A stretch of DNA of 64,000 bases from an uncultured Clostridia bacterium (GTDB lineage: Bacteria > Bacillota > Clostridia > Oscillospirales > Acutalibacteraceae): positions 62,001 through 126,000 of the forward strand of contig CANQXE010000003.1 in the NCBI GenBank assembly GCA_947627725.1. The letters run 5' to 3'. The translations under genes and the position numbers were made by a program. Positions 34,089 to 42,303 of the stretch are shown in pieces. A model generated the notes under the pieces. It had not been told where the DNA came from, searched no databases, and was given only the letters and a program-made list of their open reading frames with translations. Positions within the stretch are counted from its first letter, which is position 1, and each line of letters begins with the position of its first letter.

Positions 34089-37000
34089 TTATTTGAAGTA
34101 GTTGACGCCGCTTTCAAATATCTTCATATCCTTTTCAAACGGTACATTTGAATAAAGATTATTGCCCTTTCTCTCGCAATGTCCCATTTTGCCGAAAACT
34201 CTGCCGTCAGGAGAGGTAATGCCCTCAACCGCGCATACGGAGCCGTTCGGATTAAACGGCATATTGCTGACAGGCTCGCCGTCGGGATTTACATACTGGG
34301 TAGCAATCTGACCGTTTTCAATCAGCTTTTTCATAACATCGTTATCCGCGACAAATCTTCCCTCGCCGTGGCTTATCGGTATTGCAAACATATCGCCGGC
34401 GTTCACACTTCCCAACCATGGTGACTTAACGCTTGACACTCTTGTGTAAGCCATTGATGAAATGTGTCTGCCGATTGTGTTAAATGTCAGCGTCGGGTCA
34501 GTTTCCTTAATCTCACGGATTTCACCGTATGGAACAAGACCGAGCTTGATGAGCGCCTGAAAACCGTTGCAGATACCGAGCATAAGACCGTCACGGCAGT
34601 TTAGGAGCTTTGTGACAGCCTCCTTAACACGCGGATTTCTGAAGGTCGTGGCAATAAATTTACCTGAACCCTCAGGCTCGTCACCGCCGCTGAATCCGCC
34701 CGGAATCATTATGATTTGCGAGGCTTCAATTTCCTTTACCATTTTATCTATCGTTTCATTGATAGCGGCAGATGAAAGGTTGTTTACAACGAGTACAGAG
34801 GGCTCGGCGCCTGCCTTTTCAAATGCTCTTGCCGTATCAATTTCGCAGTTTGTTCCCGGAAAAGCAGGGATGAATACCTTTGGTTTTGCAACCTTGTTTT
34901 TAGCAACAAAGATTGAACGCTCTTTATAAAGCGGTACGTCATAAGGCATATTTGCCTTTTTGCCCGAATCGGTAGCAAATACCTTTTCAAGCTTGCCTGT
35001 CCACGCGTCGATAAGCTCGTCAACCGTCTGAACAACACCGTCTATAATGAATATACCGTTGTCGTTTGTTGTACCGAGCGTTATGCCGTCAAATGACGCT
35101 TCCTCCGCGAGCTCAACAACAAATGACGCCTCTTTAGCGGCAAAAAGGGTTTCCTTGTCAAGATTCTGCGCAAATGTAAAGCCGAACTTATTTCCGAATG
35201 CCATTTTACATACGCAGGCAGCGGCGCCGCCCTCCTTGACAACGGATGCGGAGAGTATTTTGCCGCTTCTTACACCCTTGTAAACCTTAATCATAAGCTC
35301 CATTGCTTTTTCAAAGTCGGGGAGACCTGTGCTTTCATCAACAGGAAGCGGAAGGAGCATAACCCTTGAGCCTGTCCTCTTAAACTGAGAAGACACTGTT
35401 TTTGATGCCTCGCTCATTCCGACAGCAAAGGAAACGAGAGTGGGAGGCACGTCAAGGTCGTTGAAAGAGCCGCTCATGGAATCCTTACCGCCGATTGACG
35501 GGCATTTGTAGCCGAGCTGTGCCATAAGCGCGCCGAGAAGAGCGGCTGCCGGCTTTCCCCAGCGTGACGGAACATCATTAAGTCTTTCAAAATATTCCTG
35601 GAACGTAAGTCTTGCTTTTGACGGGTCACAGCCTACAACGGCAAGCTTTGCAAGTGATTCGGACACGGCAAAGGCAGCCGAATGGAAAGGAGACCAACGT
35701 GAGAGCTTAGGAATAAAGCCGTAAGCCATAACTGTTGCGGTGTCTGTTTCTCCCTCAAGGAGAGGGATTTTCGCAACCATTGCCTCTTCGGGCGTAAGCT
35801 GATATTTGCCGGCGTACGGCATAAGAACGGTAGCCGCGCCGATTGAGGAGTCGAAACGCTCTACAAGTCCTTTTTGAGAGCAGACCTCAAGACGTGAAAG
35901 GTTAGCCTTGAGCGCCTGCGCGTTGTCAAGCTTTGCAAGACATTCAGGAACCTGCTTTGTGTAATTTTCTTTATCATCAACGGCGGCAATCTCAACCTTT
36001 GCGTGCTGGGTAACGCCGTTGGTATTCAGGAAATCTCTGCTGAGGCTGACAATTTTATCGCCGCGCCAGGTCATTTCAAGCCTGTTTTCAGAGGTAACGG
36101 CGGCAACAGGGGTAGCCTCAAGATTTTCTTCGTTTGCGAGCCTGATAAACTTTTCAACATCGGTCTTATCAAGCACAACTGCCATTCTTTCCTGCGATTC
36201 GGAAATCGCAAGCTCCGTTCCGTCAAGACCGTCGTATTTTTTAGGTACCTTATCAAGGTCAATCTTAAGTCCGTCCGCAAGCTCTCCGATTGCAACAGAT
36301 ACGCCGCCAGCGCCGAAATCGTTGCAGCGTTTAATCATTTTTGCAACCTCTGCTTTTCTGAACAGACGCTGAATTTTTCTCTCGGTAGGCGGATTACCTT
36401 TCTGTACCTCCGCTCCGCACGTTTCAATTGATGATGAATTGTGCGCTTTTGACGAGCCTGTTGCGCCGCCGCAGCCGTCACGTCCCGTTCTTCCACCGAG
36501 AAGAACAATAACGTCTCCCTCCTGCGGACATTTACGAATTACGTTATCCTTTGGTGACGCGCCGATTACCGCGCCGATTTCCATTCTCTTTGCAACGTAG
36601 CCCTCATCATACAGCTCTGTTACCTGACCTGTCGCTAATCCAATCTGATTGCCGTAGCTTGAGTAGCCGGCGGCAGCTCCTGTTGTAATTTTGCTTTGCG
36701 GCAGCTTTGCGTCGAGTGTATCCTCAAACGGAGTAGTAGGATCGCCTGCGCCTGTTACACGCATAGCCTGGTAAACATATGCTCTGCCCGACAGCGGGTC
36801 ACGGATAGCGCCGCCCAAGCAGGTTGCGGCTCCGCCGAAGGGTTCAATTTCCGTCGGATGATTGTGTGTTTCATTTTTAAACTGAACAAGCCATTGCTCC
36901 TCCCTGCCGTCAATCATTACAGGCACCTGGATGGAGCAAGCGTTGATTTCATCACTTTCGTCAAGATTGTCCACATAGCCTCGTTTTTTTAGCACCTTTG

Positions 37001-37841
37001 TTCCGATACACGCCATATCCATAAGGCAGACAATTTTATCTCTGTCACCGTATACTTCCCTGCGGACATCAAAATATTTTTCGAGCGCGTCGCTGATAGC
37101 TTTACTGTACTTGCTTTCGTTAATTTTTATATCGTCAAGTTCAGTCGCAAAGGTGGTGTGGCGGCAGTGGTCGGACCAGTATGTATCAATTACCTTAAGC
37201 TCCGTAAGGCTCGGATCACGATTCTCGTCATTTTTAAAATAATCCCTTACCCAGCACAAATCGGCAATACTCATAGCAAAGCCCATTGACGCGTGATATT
37301 CGGCAATTTCTTTATCATTCATCCTTATGAAACCTGATATGCGGACAATGTCGGCAGGGATATCCGAGTGCATATCAAGAGAGTCCGGAACGTCAAGCGA
37401 CGCTACTCTTGACTCGACAGGGTTAATGATATATGCCTTAATCTTTTCAAATTCCTCGTCGGTAATATTTCCTTTAACGGCGATAATTTTAGCCGATAAA
37501 ACGTCAGGTCTTTCGCCCGCTGTTAAAAGCTGGATACACTGCGCGGCAGAGTCCGCTCTCTGGTCATACTGTCCCGGAAGGTATTCCGTAGCAAAATACC
37601 GCCAGCCGTCAGGAATGGACAGTTCATAATAAACATTGTCGAGGTTAGGCTCGGAGAGAATTGTATTAACTGCAACCTTAAACTCTTCCTCGCTTAATCC
37701 CTGTGCGTCATAGCGGTTAATTATTCTTAAATCCTCAAGAGCGGTTATGCCGACATTTTCCCTGAGGTCGTCAAGCGTTTGACCCGCCTCAATGTCGTTG
37801 CCCTTCTTTTTTTCCACAAATACGCGATAAACCTTTGCCAT
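34089..37841 (-). CDS. purL: phosphoribosylformylglycinamidine synthase, single-chain clostridial type
   Basis: PurL uses glutamine and ATP to turn FGAR into FGAM in purine synthesis. The 1250 residues combine the synthetase part (TYWSDHCRHTTFATELDDI, NETHNHPTEIEPFGGAATC, GKDSMSG) with a C-terminal class I glutaminase having the cysteine in MLGICNGFQ and the histidine region ISHGEGRF. Single-chain PurL of this length is typical of clostridia and of proteobacteria, while Bacillus splits it into PurSQL. AAGGAG precedes the ATG at 37841. No other pur gene is adjacent. Confidence 0.95.
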   Translation of the reverse strand: MAKVYRVFVEKKKGNDIEAGQTLDDLRENVGITALEDLRIINRYDAQGLSEEEFKVAVNTILSEPNLDNVYYELSIPDGWRYFATEYLPGQYDQRADSAAQCIQLLTAGERPDVLSAKIIAVKGNITDEEFEKIKAYIINPVESRVASLDVPDSLDMHSDIPADIVRISGFIRMNDKEIAEYHASMGFAMSIADLCWVRDYFKNDENRDPSLTELKVIDTYWSDHCRHTTFATELDDIKINESKYSKAISDALEKYFDVRREVYGDRDKIVCLMDMACIGTKVLKKRGYVDNLDESDEINACSIQVPVMIDGREEQWLVQFKNETHNHPTEIEPFGGAATCLGGAIRDPLSGRAYVYQAMRVTGAGDPTTPFEDTLDAKLPQSKITTGAAAGYSSYGNQIGLATGQVTELYDEGYVAKRMEIGAVIGASPKDNVIRKCPQEGDVIVLLGGRTGRDGCGGATGSSKAHNSSSIETCGAEVQKGNPPTERKIQRLFRKAEVAKMIKRCNDFGAGGVSVAIGELADGLKIDLDKVPKKYDGLDGTELAISESQERMAVVLDKTDVEKFIRLANEENLEATPVAAVTSENRLEMTWRGDKIVSLSRDFLNTNGVTQHAKVEIAAVDDKENYTKQVPECLAKLDNAQALKANLSRLEVCSQKGLVERFDSSIGAATVLMPYAGKYQLTPEEAMVAKIPLLEGETDTATVMAYGFIPKLSRWSPFHSAAFAVSESLAKLAVVGCDPSKARLTFQEYFERLNDVPSRWGKPAAALLGALMAQLGYKCPSIGGKDSMSGSFNDLDVPPTLVSFAVGMSEASKTVSSQFKRTGSRVMLLPLPVDESTGLPDFEKAMELMIKVYKGVRSGKILSASVVKEGGAAACVCKMAFGNKFGFTFAQNLDKETLFAAKEASFVVELAEEASFDGITLGTTNDNGIFIIDGVVQTVDELIDAWTGKLEKVFATDSGKKANMPYDVPLYKERSIFVAKNKVAKPKVFIPAFPGTNCEIDTARAFEKAGAEPSVLVVNNLSSAAINETIDKMVKEIEASQIIMIPGGFSGGDEPEGSGKFIATTFRNPRVKEAVTKLLNCRDGLMLGICNGFQALIKLGLVPYGEIREIKETDPTLTFNTIGRHISSMAYTRVSSVKSPWLGSVNAGDMFAIPISHGEGRFVADNDVMKKLIENGQIATQYVNPDGEPVSNMPFNPNGSVCAVEGITSPDGRVFGKMGHCERKGNNLYSNVPFEKDMKIFESGVNYFK

Positions 37842-37980
37842 TTGTATTCTCCTTAATAAACTTATATTAATAACAGATATAATTATATGATATATTCTAA
37901 CATAAAAAAAGCAAATTTGATATAGTAATTTTATATTTTTTCATATCAATGTAAAATTAATTTTTTATTCATATAAACTA

Positions 37981-38009
37981 TTCAAACTTTTAATTTTTTG
38001 TGATATAAT
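37981..38009 (+). promoter_or_regulatory. promoter of the PAS protein
   Basis: TTCAAA and TATAAT with a 17-base spacer and a TG one base before the -10. It lies about 70 bases before the ATG at 38080, divergent from purL. Confidence 0.6.
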
Positions 38010-38079
38010 TAACAATTGGTGTGCTAATGTTATGTGATTTTAATATAAGGCATACATTATTAAGGAAAGGGGTGAAGCG

Positions 38080-39225
38080 ATGGCTGAGATTCTCGATGAG
38101 GATTTGTACGAGGTTGAATTTATGAATCTCGTTGTTGATAAGTCGGATAATTTAAAGGTTGTGGACTCCGATAAGCATTTTTCTGAATTTACAGGTGTTC
38201 ACCTTTCTAAAATAAAACAGGGAAAATTATATTTGCACGATATTATCAAGCCCGTTTACCGTGAGGAAATAATGAAGGTGCTGTGCAAAAAAAATTCGCC
38301 GTACGTTTATTTTAACGCCGAGTTTGTTGATAAAAACAATAACGATATACTCATTCACTGCACAGGTCAGAATTTTGAAAATTCCACTTTTTGCCGTCTT
38401 ACGCTTGCCGATGTTTCAAAATCCCGGCAAAAGCAGGAGGAGCTCAGAAAAAAGGCAAGTGAAATGAATTATCTCATAGACCTTGTAACAGGCGGAGTTT
38501 GCCTTTTTAAGGTTACGGATGATATGCACATTGTTGTTAAGTATATGAATGAAGGAGGATGCCGCCTTTTCGGAACGTCAAAGAACAGGTATATGAAGCA
38601 GGATTACCGTCTTGACGAGCTTATTCGTCCTGAGGACAGGAGCCTTGTTTTTCAGGCAATAGGAAGGACAATGGCAACCGATGAGCCTATGGACATTGAG
38701 TTTCGCACAATTGTACATAAGGATGAATATAAATGGTGCAAGGTCAATGCTTCAATTCAGGAATACGACGACAATGACAGCCCTGTTTTTCTCGCTATGC
38801 TGACGGATGTAACAAAGGTCAAAGAGGCGGAGGCAAAGTCCGATAAAATGTACGACAATTTGCTGAAGGTGTTTAAAAATTTACCTAACGCGGTATTCTC
38901 TACCGATACGGAAAATCCGCTTACACTCCAGATTGTAAGCGAGGATTTCATTAATTTTTTAGGTCAGCCGCGCTCGGTGCTTTTTGACGAGCATGGGGGA
39001 AGGCTTTCTGATTTTATGCAGGAACGAGAGGTAAAGTATGTTACCGCAAATATCAAAAAGCAGATTAATGAAGGCGGAAACGAAACAGTTATAAGATATT
39101 CAATCCGTACCGGCAGAGGAAAGTTTTTAGTCGTTGAGGACAGACGGAAAATTATTAATCTGAATGACGGAACGAGAACAATGCTTTGCAGTCTAAAAAA
39201 CGTAACAAAAGCCTACGATAACTAA
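38080..39225 (+). CDS. three-PAS-domain protein without output domain
   Basis: The 381-residue cytoplasmic protein appears to consist only of PAS-type sensor domains: about residues 10-115, 125-250 (ending LTDVTKVKEAEAKSDK) and 255-378 (ending CSLKNVTKAYDN). Each shows the PAS end motif DVS/DVT followed by a charged helix. No kinase, GGDEF, EAL or DNA-binding domain follows; the stop is clean and the next genes are unrelated. It may act through protein contacts or be a truncated regulator. AAAGGGG is well placed before the ATG. Confidence 0.7.
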   Translation: MAEILDEDLYEVEFMNLVVDKSDNLKVVDSDKHFSEFTGVHLSKIKQGKLYLHDIIKPVYREEIMKVLCKKNSPYVYFNAEFVDKNNNDILIHCTGQNFENSTFCRLTLADVSKSRQKQEELRKKASEMNYLIDLVTGGVCLFKVTDDMHIVVKYMNEGGCRLFGTSKNRYMKQDYRLDELIRPEDRSLVFQAIGRTMATDEPMDIEFRTIVHKDEYKWCKVNASIQEYDDNDSPVFLAMLTDVTKVKEAEAKSDKMYDNLLKVFKNLPNAVFSTDTENPLTLQIVSEDFINFLGQPRSVLFDEHGGRLSDFMQEREVKYVTANIKKQINEGGNETVIRYSIRTGRGKFLVVEDRRKIINLNDGTRTMLCSLKNVTKAYDN

Positions 39226-39302
39226 ACTGAACAGAATAAAAAAGGGGCTGTAAAGGCTAACGCCGCATAGGGCATTAATTTGAAAGCAATTGCCATAATT
39301 AT

Positions 39303-39521
39303 TTGGATGAAATTATTGCATTTATGATGCCTGATTTAATAGAAGTGTATGGCGATGTTGATACCGAAACGGTTAAAGAAAAGTTGGGAAAACCGGTTAT
39401 TGATTATGATAACGGCACCATTAAATATTTAGAGCGAACATTTGACGATATCCATATTTTTGAGTTTGAATTTTTAGATGATGCATTTGAGGATATTAAG
39501 TATTTTTCTATTGACGGATAA
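39303..39521 (+). CDS. small acidic protein beside the DUF2185 gene, possibly truncated
   Basis: A 72-codon frame opens with TTG at 39303 (alternative ATGs at 39324 and 39327). The peptide is strongly acidic (DLIEVYGDVDTETVKEKLG, FDDIHIFEFEFLDDAFEDIKYF) and looks like the C-terminal part of a small immunity-type or SUKH-like protein, but I do not recognise it. No ribosome site precedes any start, and the frame is open for only 8 codons further upstream, so this may be the surviving 3' end of a longer gene. The DUF2185 gene follows after 35 bases. Confidence 0.4.
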   Translation: MDEIIAFMMPDLIEVYGDVDTETVKEKLGKPVIDYDNGTIKYLERTFDDIHIFEFEFLDDAFEDIKYFSIDG

Positions 39522-39556
39522 TTAGCCAAACGAAGGTTTGTTAAGGAGATACCGAT

Positions 39557-39949
39557 ATGGGATTGTTCAACAAAACAAATAAAGGTTTTATTAAGGTGAA
39601 ACTGAAGAATTTAATAGAATGGAACGAACCTAACGGCGAAGGATGTATTGTTTCCGATAAAATAACCAAAGAAGGCTTCAAAGTCGGCTATATGTACCGT
39701 GAAGTGCCGGCTGAGGGTCAGCCGGACAGCGGTTGGGTATTTTTGGCAGGAAACGAAAGTGACGAATATATGAACAATCCCGACAATCATCACGTATTTG
39801 CCATCAATACAATTTGTAATTATGATAGAGACATTATTCCGTACTTGAGGTCACCGATAGGAAGCGTCTATATAAGAGTGAGTGATTCCAAATTTGAAAT
39901 TGATGATAGAACAAAGCCTGTCTTTTTATATAAGCAAAAGAGGGATTGA
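39557..39949 (+). CDS. DUF2185 (Imm33-like) protein
   Basis: The 130-residue protein matches DUF2185, also described as immunity protein Imm33: GCIVSDKITKEGFKVGYMYR, then SGWVFLAGNESDEYMNNPDN and INTICNYDRDIIPYLRSPIG. Members are often found next to polymorphic toxins or as orphan immunity genes. No toxin gene is visible here, so it looks like an orphan. AAGGAG lies 8 bases before the ATG. The pair 39303-39949 is bounded by an imperfect 22-base direct repeat (39266-39288 and 39981-40002). Confidence 0.8.
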   Translation: MGLFNKTNKGFIKVKLKNLIEWNEPNGEGCIVSDKITKEGFKVGYMYREVPAEGQPDSGWVFLAGNESDEYMNNPDNHHVFAINTICNYDRDIIPYLRSPIGSVYIRVSDSKFEIDDRTKPVFLYKQKRD

Positions 39950-39997
39950 TTTCTTCTTTCCTGCCGGTGAGTCGCCAACTGCATAAGACATTAAATC

Positions 39998-40031
39998 AAA
40001 GCGTCCAAGTTTTTACACTTGGACGCTTTTT
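39998..40031 (+). terminator. terminator after the DUF2185 gene
   Basis: AAAGCGTCCAAG and its complement form a perfect 12-bp stem with an 8-base loop, ending in TTTTT. Confidence 0.85.
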
Positions 40032-40114
40032 CCCGTCCGTAAGAATAGCGGGCATGGATTTTGTATCGCCGCAAGGCTCTCAAAATCCCCGTACCTGCCG
40101 ATAAAATACGAGCA

Positions 40115-40160
40115 AAAAGATACGGCGCAGCGCCATTTTCGGCTCTGCACCGTATTTTTT
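40115..40160 (-). terminator. terminator of pduL
   Basis: On the minus strand a 15-base arm beginning ATACGG (from 40155) pairs with its near complement ending at 40120, with one G-U pair and one mismatch, and is followed by CTTTTT. The left flank makes it usable in both directions. The 270 bases between 39950 and 40219 otherwise hold only the DUF2185 terminator and GC-richer unexplained sequence. Confidence 0.7.
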
Positions 40161-40219
40161 CATAATTGCTTTCTTATCAGGATTGTTCAAAAACAGCTCC
40201 TTTTTTATTTTATGTATAA

Positions 40220-40798
40220 CTATTTAATGATTTTGCCTATTGTGTTAGGTGCCATTCCGGCGGCATTTGCCTCGTCGGTGTCAATATGCATTGCAAGTGC
40301 GTATGAATCCGAAACCCTTACGACAACATCGCCGAAGGTGAGATTTCTTCCGTTTGACGTCGGAATTTCGACAGATACGATTTCGCCGTTTTCAAGCCCC
40401 ATTTTTTCAGCGTCTGCCGTTGTCGCGTGAATATGTCTTTTTGCGGCGATAACACCCTTTGTAAGCTCAACCTCTCCTGCGGGTCCTACGAGCTTGCACA
40501 CGCCTGAGTCCTCAATATCTCCGCTCTCTCTTACGGGAGCCGATACACCGATTGAACGGGCATCCGTAAGCGAAAGCTCTACCTGCGTATCCTTTCTGCA
40601 CGGACCTAAGATTGAAACGGCGGGGAACTCTCCCTTGGTTCCGATTACCTTAACACGTTCCTCACAGGCAAACTGACCGGGTTGTGAAAGCTCCTTTTTT
40701 ACGGTGAGCTCATATCCCTTTCCGAATAATGTTTCAAGGTCCTGCTGTGAAACGTGTACGTGCCTTGCCGAGATTTCTACCAATACCTGATTTTCCAT
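40220..40798 (-). CDS. pduL: phosphate propanoyltransferase (PduL-type phosphotransacylase)
   Basis: PduL moves an acyl group between CoA and phosphate, making acetyl- or propanoyl-phosphate for ATP production. The 192-residue protein has two related halves with the zinc-binding histidines in SARHVHVS and KRHIHATTADAE and a third set in DSYALAMHIDTDEAN. No microcompartment shell genes are near and no encapsulation peptide is visible at the N-terminus (MENQVLVEISARH), so it probably works free in the cytoplasm as the cell's phosphotransacetylase. AAGGAG precedes the ATG. Confidence 0.92.
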   Translation of the reverse strand: MENQVLVEISARHVHVSQQDLETLFGKGYELTVKKELSQPGQFACEERVKVIGTKGEFPAVSILGPCRKDTQVELSLTDARSIGVSAPVRESGDIEDSGVCKLVGPAGEVELTKGVIAAKRHIHATTADAEKMGLENGEIVSVEIPTSNGRNLTFGDVVVRVSDSYALAMHIDTDEANAAGMAPNTIGKIIK

Positions 40799-40860
40799 AA
40801 TTTATCTCCTTAATAAAAAAATAATACCAATATTTTATAAATATTTTATACCTATTCACA

Positions 40861-40889
40861 TTGTTTTTCAACACCAAATTTGATATAAT
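40861..40889 (+). promoter_or_regulatory. promoter of the uracil-DNA glycosylase gene
   Basis: TTGTTT and TATAAT are separated by 17 bases, ending 17 bases before the start codon region. It is divergent from pduL. Confidence 0.65.
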
Positions 40890-40906
40890 GGCATCGGTGA
40901 TGAAAA

Positions 40907-41470
40907 GTGACATTGGACGAGCTTGAAATAAAATGTAAAGGCTGTACCGCCTGCGAGCTTTGCAACGGCAGGACAAACCTTGTTTTCGGCGTCGGAAAAA
41001 AAGACGCCGATATTATGCTGATAGGCGAAGGACCGGGAGAAAACGAGGATTTACAGGGGCAGCCTTTTGTCGGCAGGTCGGGACAGCTTCTTGATAAATT
41101 TCTTGACAGCGTTGACCTTTCGAGAAATAAAAATGTCTATATAGCCAATATGGTAAAATGCCGTCCCCCGAAAAACCGCGACCCCAAGCCGGAGGAGCAG
41201 GAGCAGTGTATAAAATGGCTGAGAGAGCAGTTTAAAATTATTAAGCCGAAAATCGTCATCTGCGTGGGCAGAATTTCGGCACAGAGGCTTATTGACAAGG
41301 ATTTCAGGGTAACAAAACAGCATGGTGAGTTTATTGACAAAAACGGTACTCTGTTTATGGGTACATACCATCCTGCCGCTATTCTGCGAAATCCAAATAA
41401 CAAGGAGCTTGCGTTTGGCGACTGGCTGAAGGTCAGGGACAAGATCGAGGAGCTTGGAATAGAAATATAG
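40907..41470 (+). CDS. family 4 uracil-DNA glycosylase (Fe-S type)
   Basis: The 187-residue enzyme removes uracil from DNA. It has the family 4/5 features: an N-terminal cysteine cluster KCKGCTACELC and a later KCRPPKNRDP cysteine for a 4Fe-4S cluster, the catalytic loop GEGPGENEDLQGQPFVGRSG, and the DNA-insertion loop with TYHPAAILRNP. The start is GTG at 40907 (TTG at 40913 is the alternative); no in-frame ATG exists nearby. A hairpin terminator follows. Confidence 0.9.
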   Translation: MTLDELEIKCKGCTACELCNGRTNLVFGVGKKDADIMLIGEGPGENEDLQGQPFVGRSGQLLDKFLDSVDLSRNKNVYIANMVKCRPPKNRDPKPEEQEQCIKWLREQFKIIKPKIVICVGRISAQRLIDKDFRVTKQHGEFIDKNGTLFMGTYHPAAILRNPNNKELAFGDWLKVRDKIEELGIEI

Positions 41471-41481
41471 ATTAATATATT

Positions 41482-41516
41482 ACGGGCGGATTTTAAATTC
41501 GCCCGTGAGTTTTATC
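41482..41516 (+). terminator. terminator of the uracil-DNA glycosylase gene
   Basis: ACGGGCG and CGCCCGT pair around an AT-rich palindromic loop (41482-41506), followed by GAGTTTTATC. Confidence 0.75.
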
Positions 41517-41550
41517 TTTACTGCTTCTTTACTTTTTCTTAGACTTATTT

Positions 41551-41579
41551 TTGAAATGGTATGATTTAATATGTATAAC
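41551..41579 (+). promoter_or_regulatory. promoter of the two-component system
   Basis: TTGAAA and TATAAC with a 17-base spacer, 34 bases before the preferred regulator start at 41614. Confidence 0.5.
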
Positions 41580-41613
41580 GGATAAGGGATTGATGAAAAT
41601 GAACGGAGAAAAA

Positions 41614-42303
41614 ATGAAAACGGTTCTGGTTTGCGACGATGACGACGCTATTCTGGAGGCGCTGCGTATTTACCTTGATAATGAGGGATACAATGTCCTT
41701 ACGGCTGTAAACGGAATCGAGGCGCTTGAACGAATCAGCGATAATGAAATTCACTGTATGGTGCTTGATATTATGATGCCTAAGCTTGACGGACTAAAAA
41801 CCACGCTTAAAATCAGAGAGAAATATAATTTTCCGATAATTCTTCTTTCCGCCAAAAGCGAGGACACGGATAAGATAACGGGGCTCGGCTTCGGCGCGGA
41901 CGATTATGTCACGAAGCCATTTAATCCGCTTGAGCTTGTAGCGCGCGTAAAGTCGCAGATAAGGCGTTACGTCACGCTCGGAAGTATGGAGATTAAACCC
42001 AGTCAGCTCATTACAGGCGGTATTGTTCTTGATACAGATACAAAAAGGGTAACGGTTGACGGTGAAGAGGTCAAGCTGACGCCTATGGAATATAAGATAC
42101 TGAATTATCTTATGAGTAATATGGGCAGAGTTCTTTCCTCATCTCAGATTTATGAGGCGGTATGGAACGAGCCGTCATATACAAGCGAAAAAACAGTAAC
42201 CGTACATATCCGCAATCTCCGTGAAAAAATTGAAATCAACCCAAAAGATCCGAAATATCTGAAGGTGGTGTATGGTCTTGGATACAAGTGCGAAAAGGTT
42301 TAA
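41614..42303 (+). CDS. OmpR/PhoB-type response regulator
   Basis: The 229-residue regulator has a receiver domain with the acidic pocket D8-D9, phosphoacceptor D52 (MVLDIMMPKLDG), a serine at the switch position (LLSAKSED) and K in YVTKPF, then an OmpR-type winged helix from about 130 with LTPMEYKILNYLMSN and SEKTVTVHIRNLREKIE. It should be phosphorylated by the kinase encoded next, whose frame overlaps by 32 bases. The open frame extends to 41551; GGAGA at 41605-41609 fits the ATG at 41614, though 41599 is a possible alternative. Confidence 0.9.
   Translation: MKTVLVCDDDDAILEALRIYLDNEGYNVLTAVNGIEALERISDNEIHCMVLDIMMPKLDGLKTTLKIREKYNFPIILLSAKSEDTDKITGLGFGADDYVTKPFNPLELVARVKSQIRRYVTLGSMEIKPSQLITGGIVLDTDTKRVTVDGEEVKLTPMEYKILNYLMSNMGRVLSSSQIYEAVWNEPSYTSEKTVTVHIRNLREKIEINPKDPKYLKVVYGLGYKCEKV

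Noticed and set aside
34089-37841. Antisense ORFs of 70-140 codons inside purL
   Set aside because: They are shadows of the long coding frame, without ribosome sites or recognisable domains.
40220-40798. pduL as sign of a bacterial microcompartment
   Set aside because: No shell-protein or aldehyde-dehydrogenase genes are near and no encapsulation peptide is visible.
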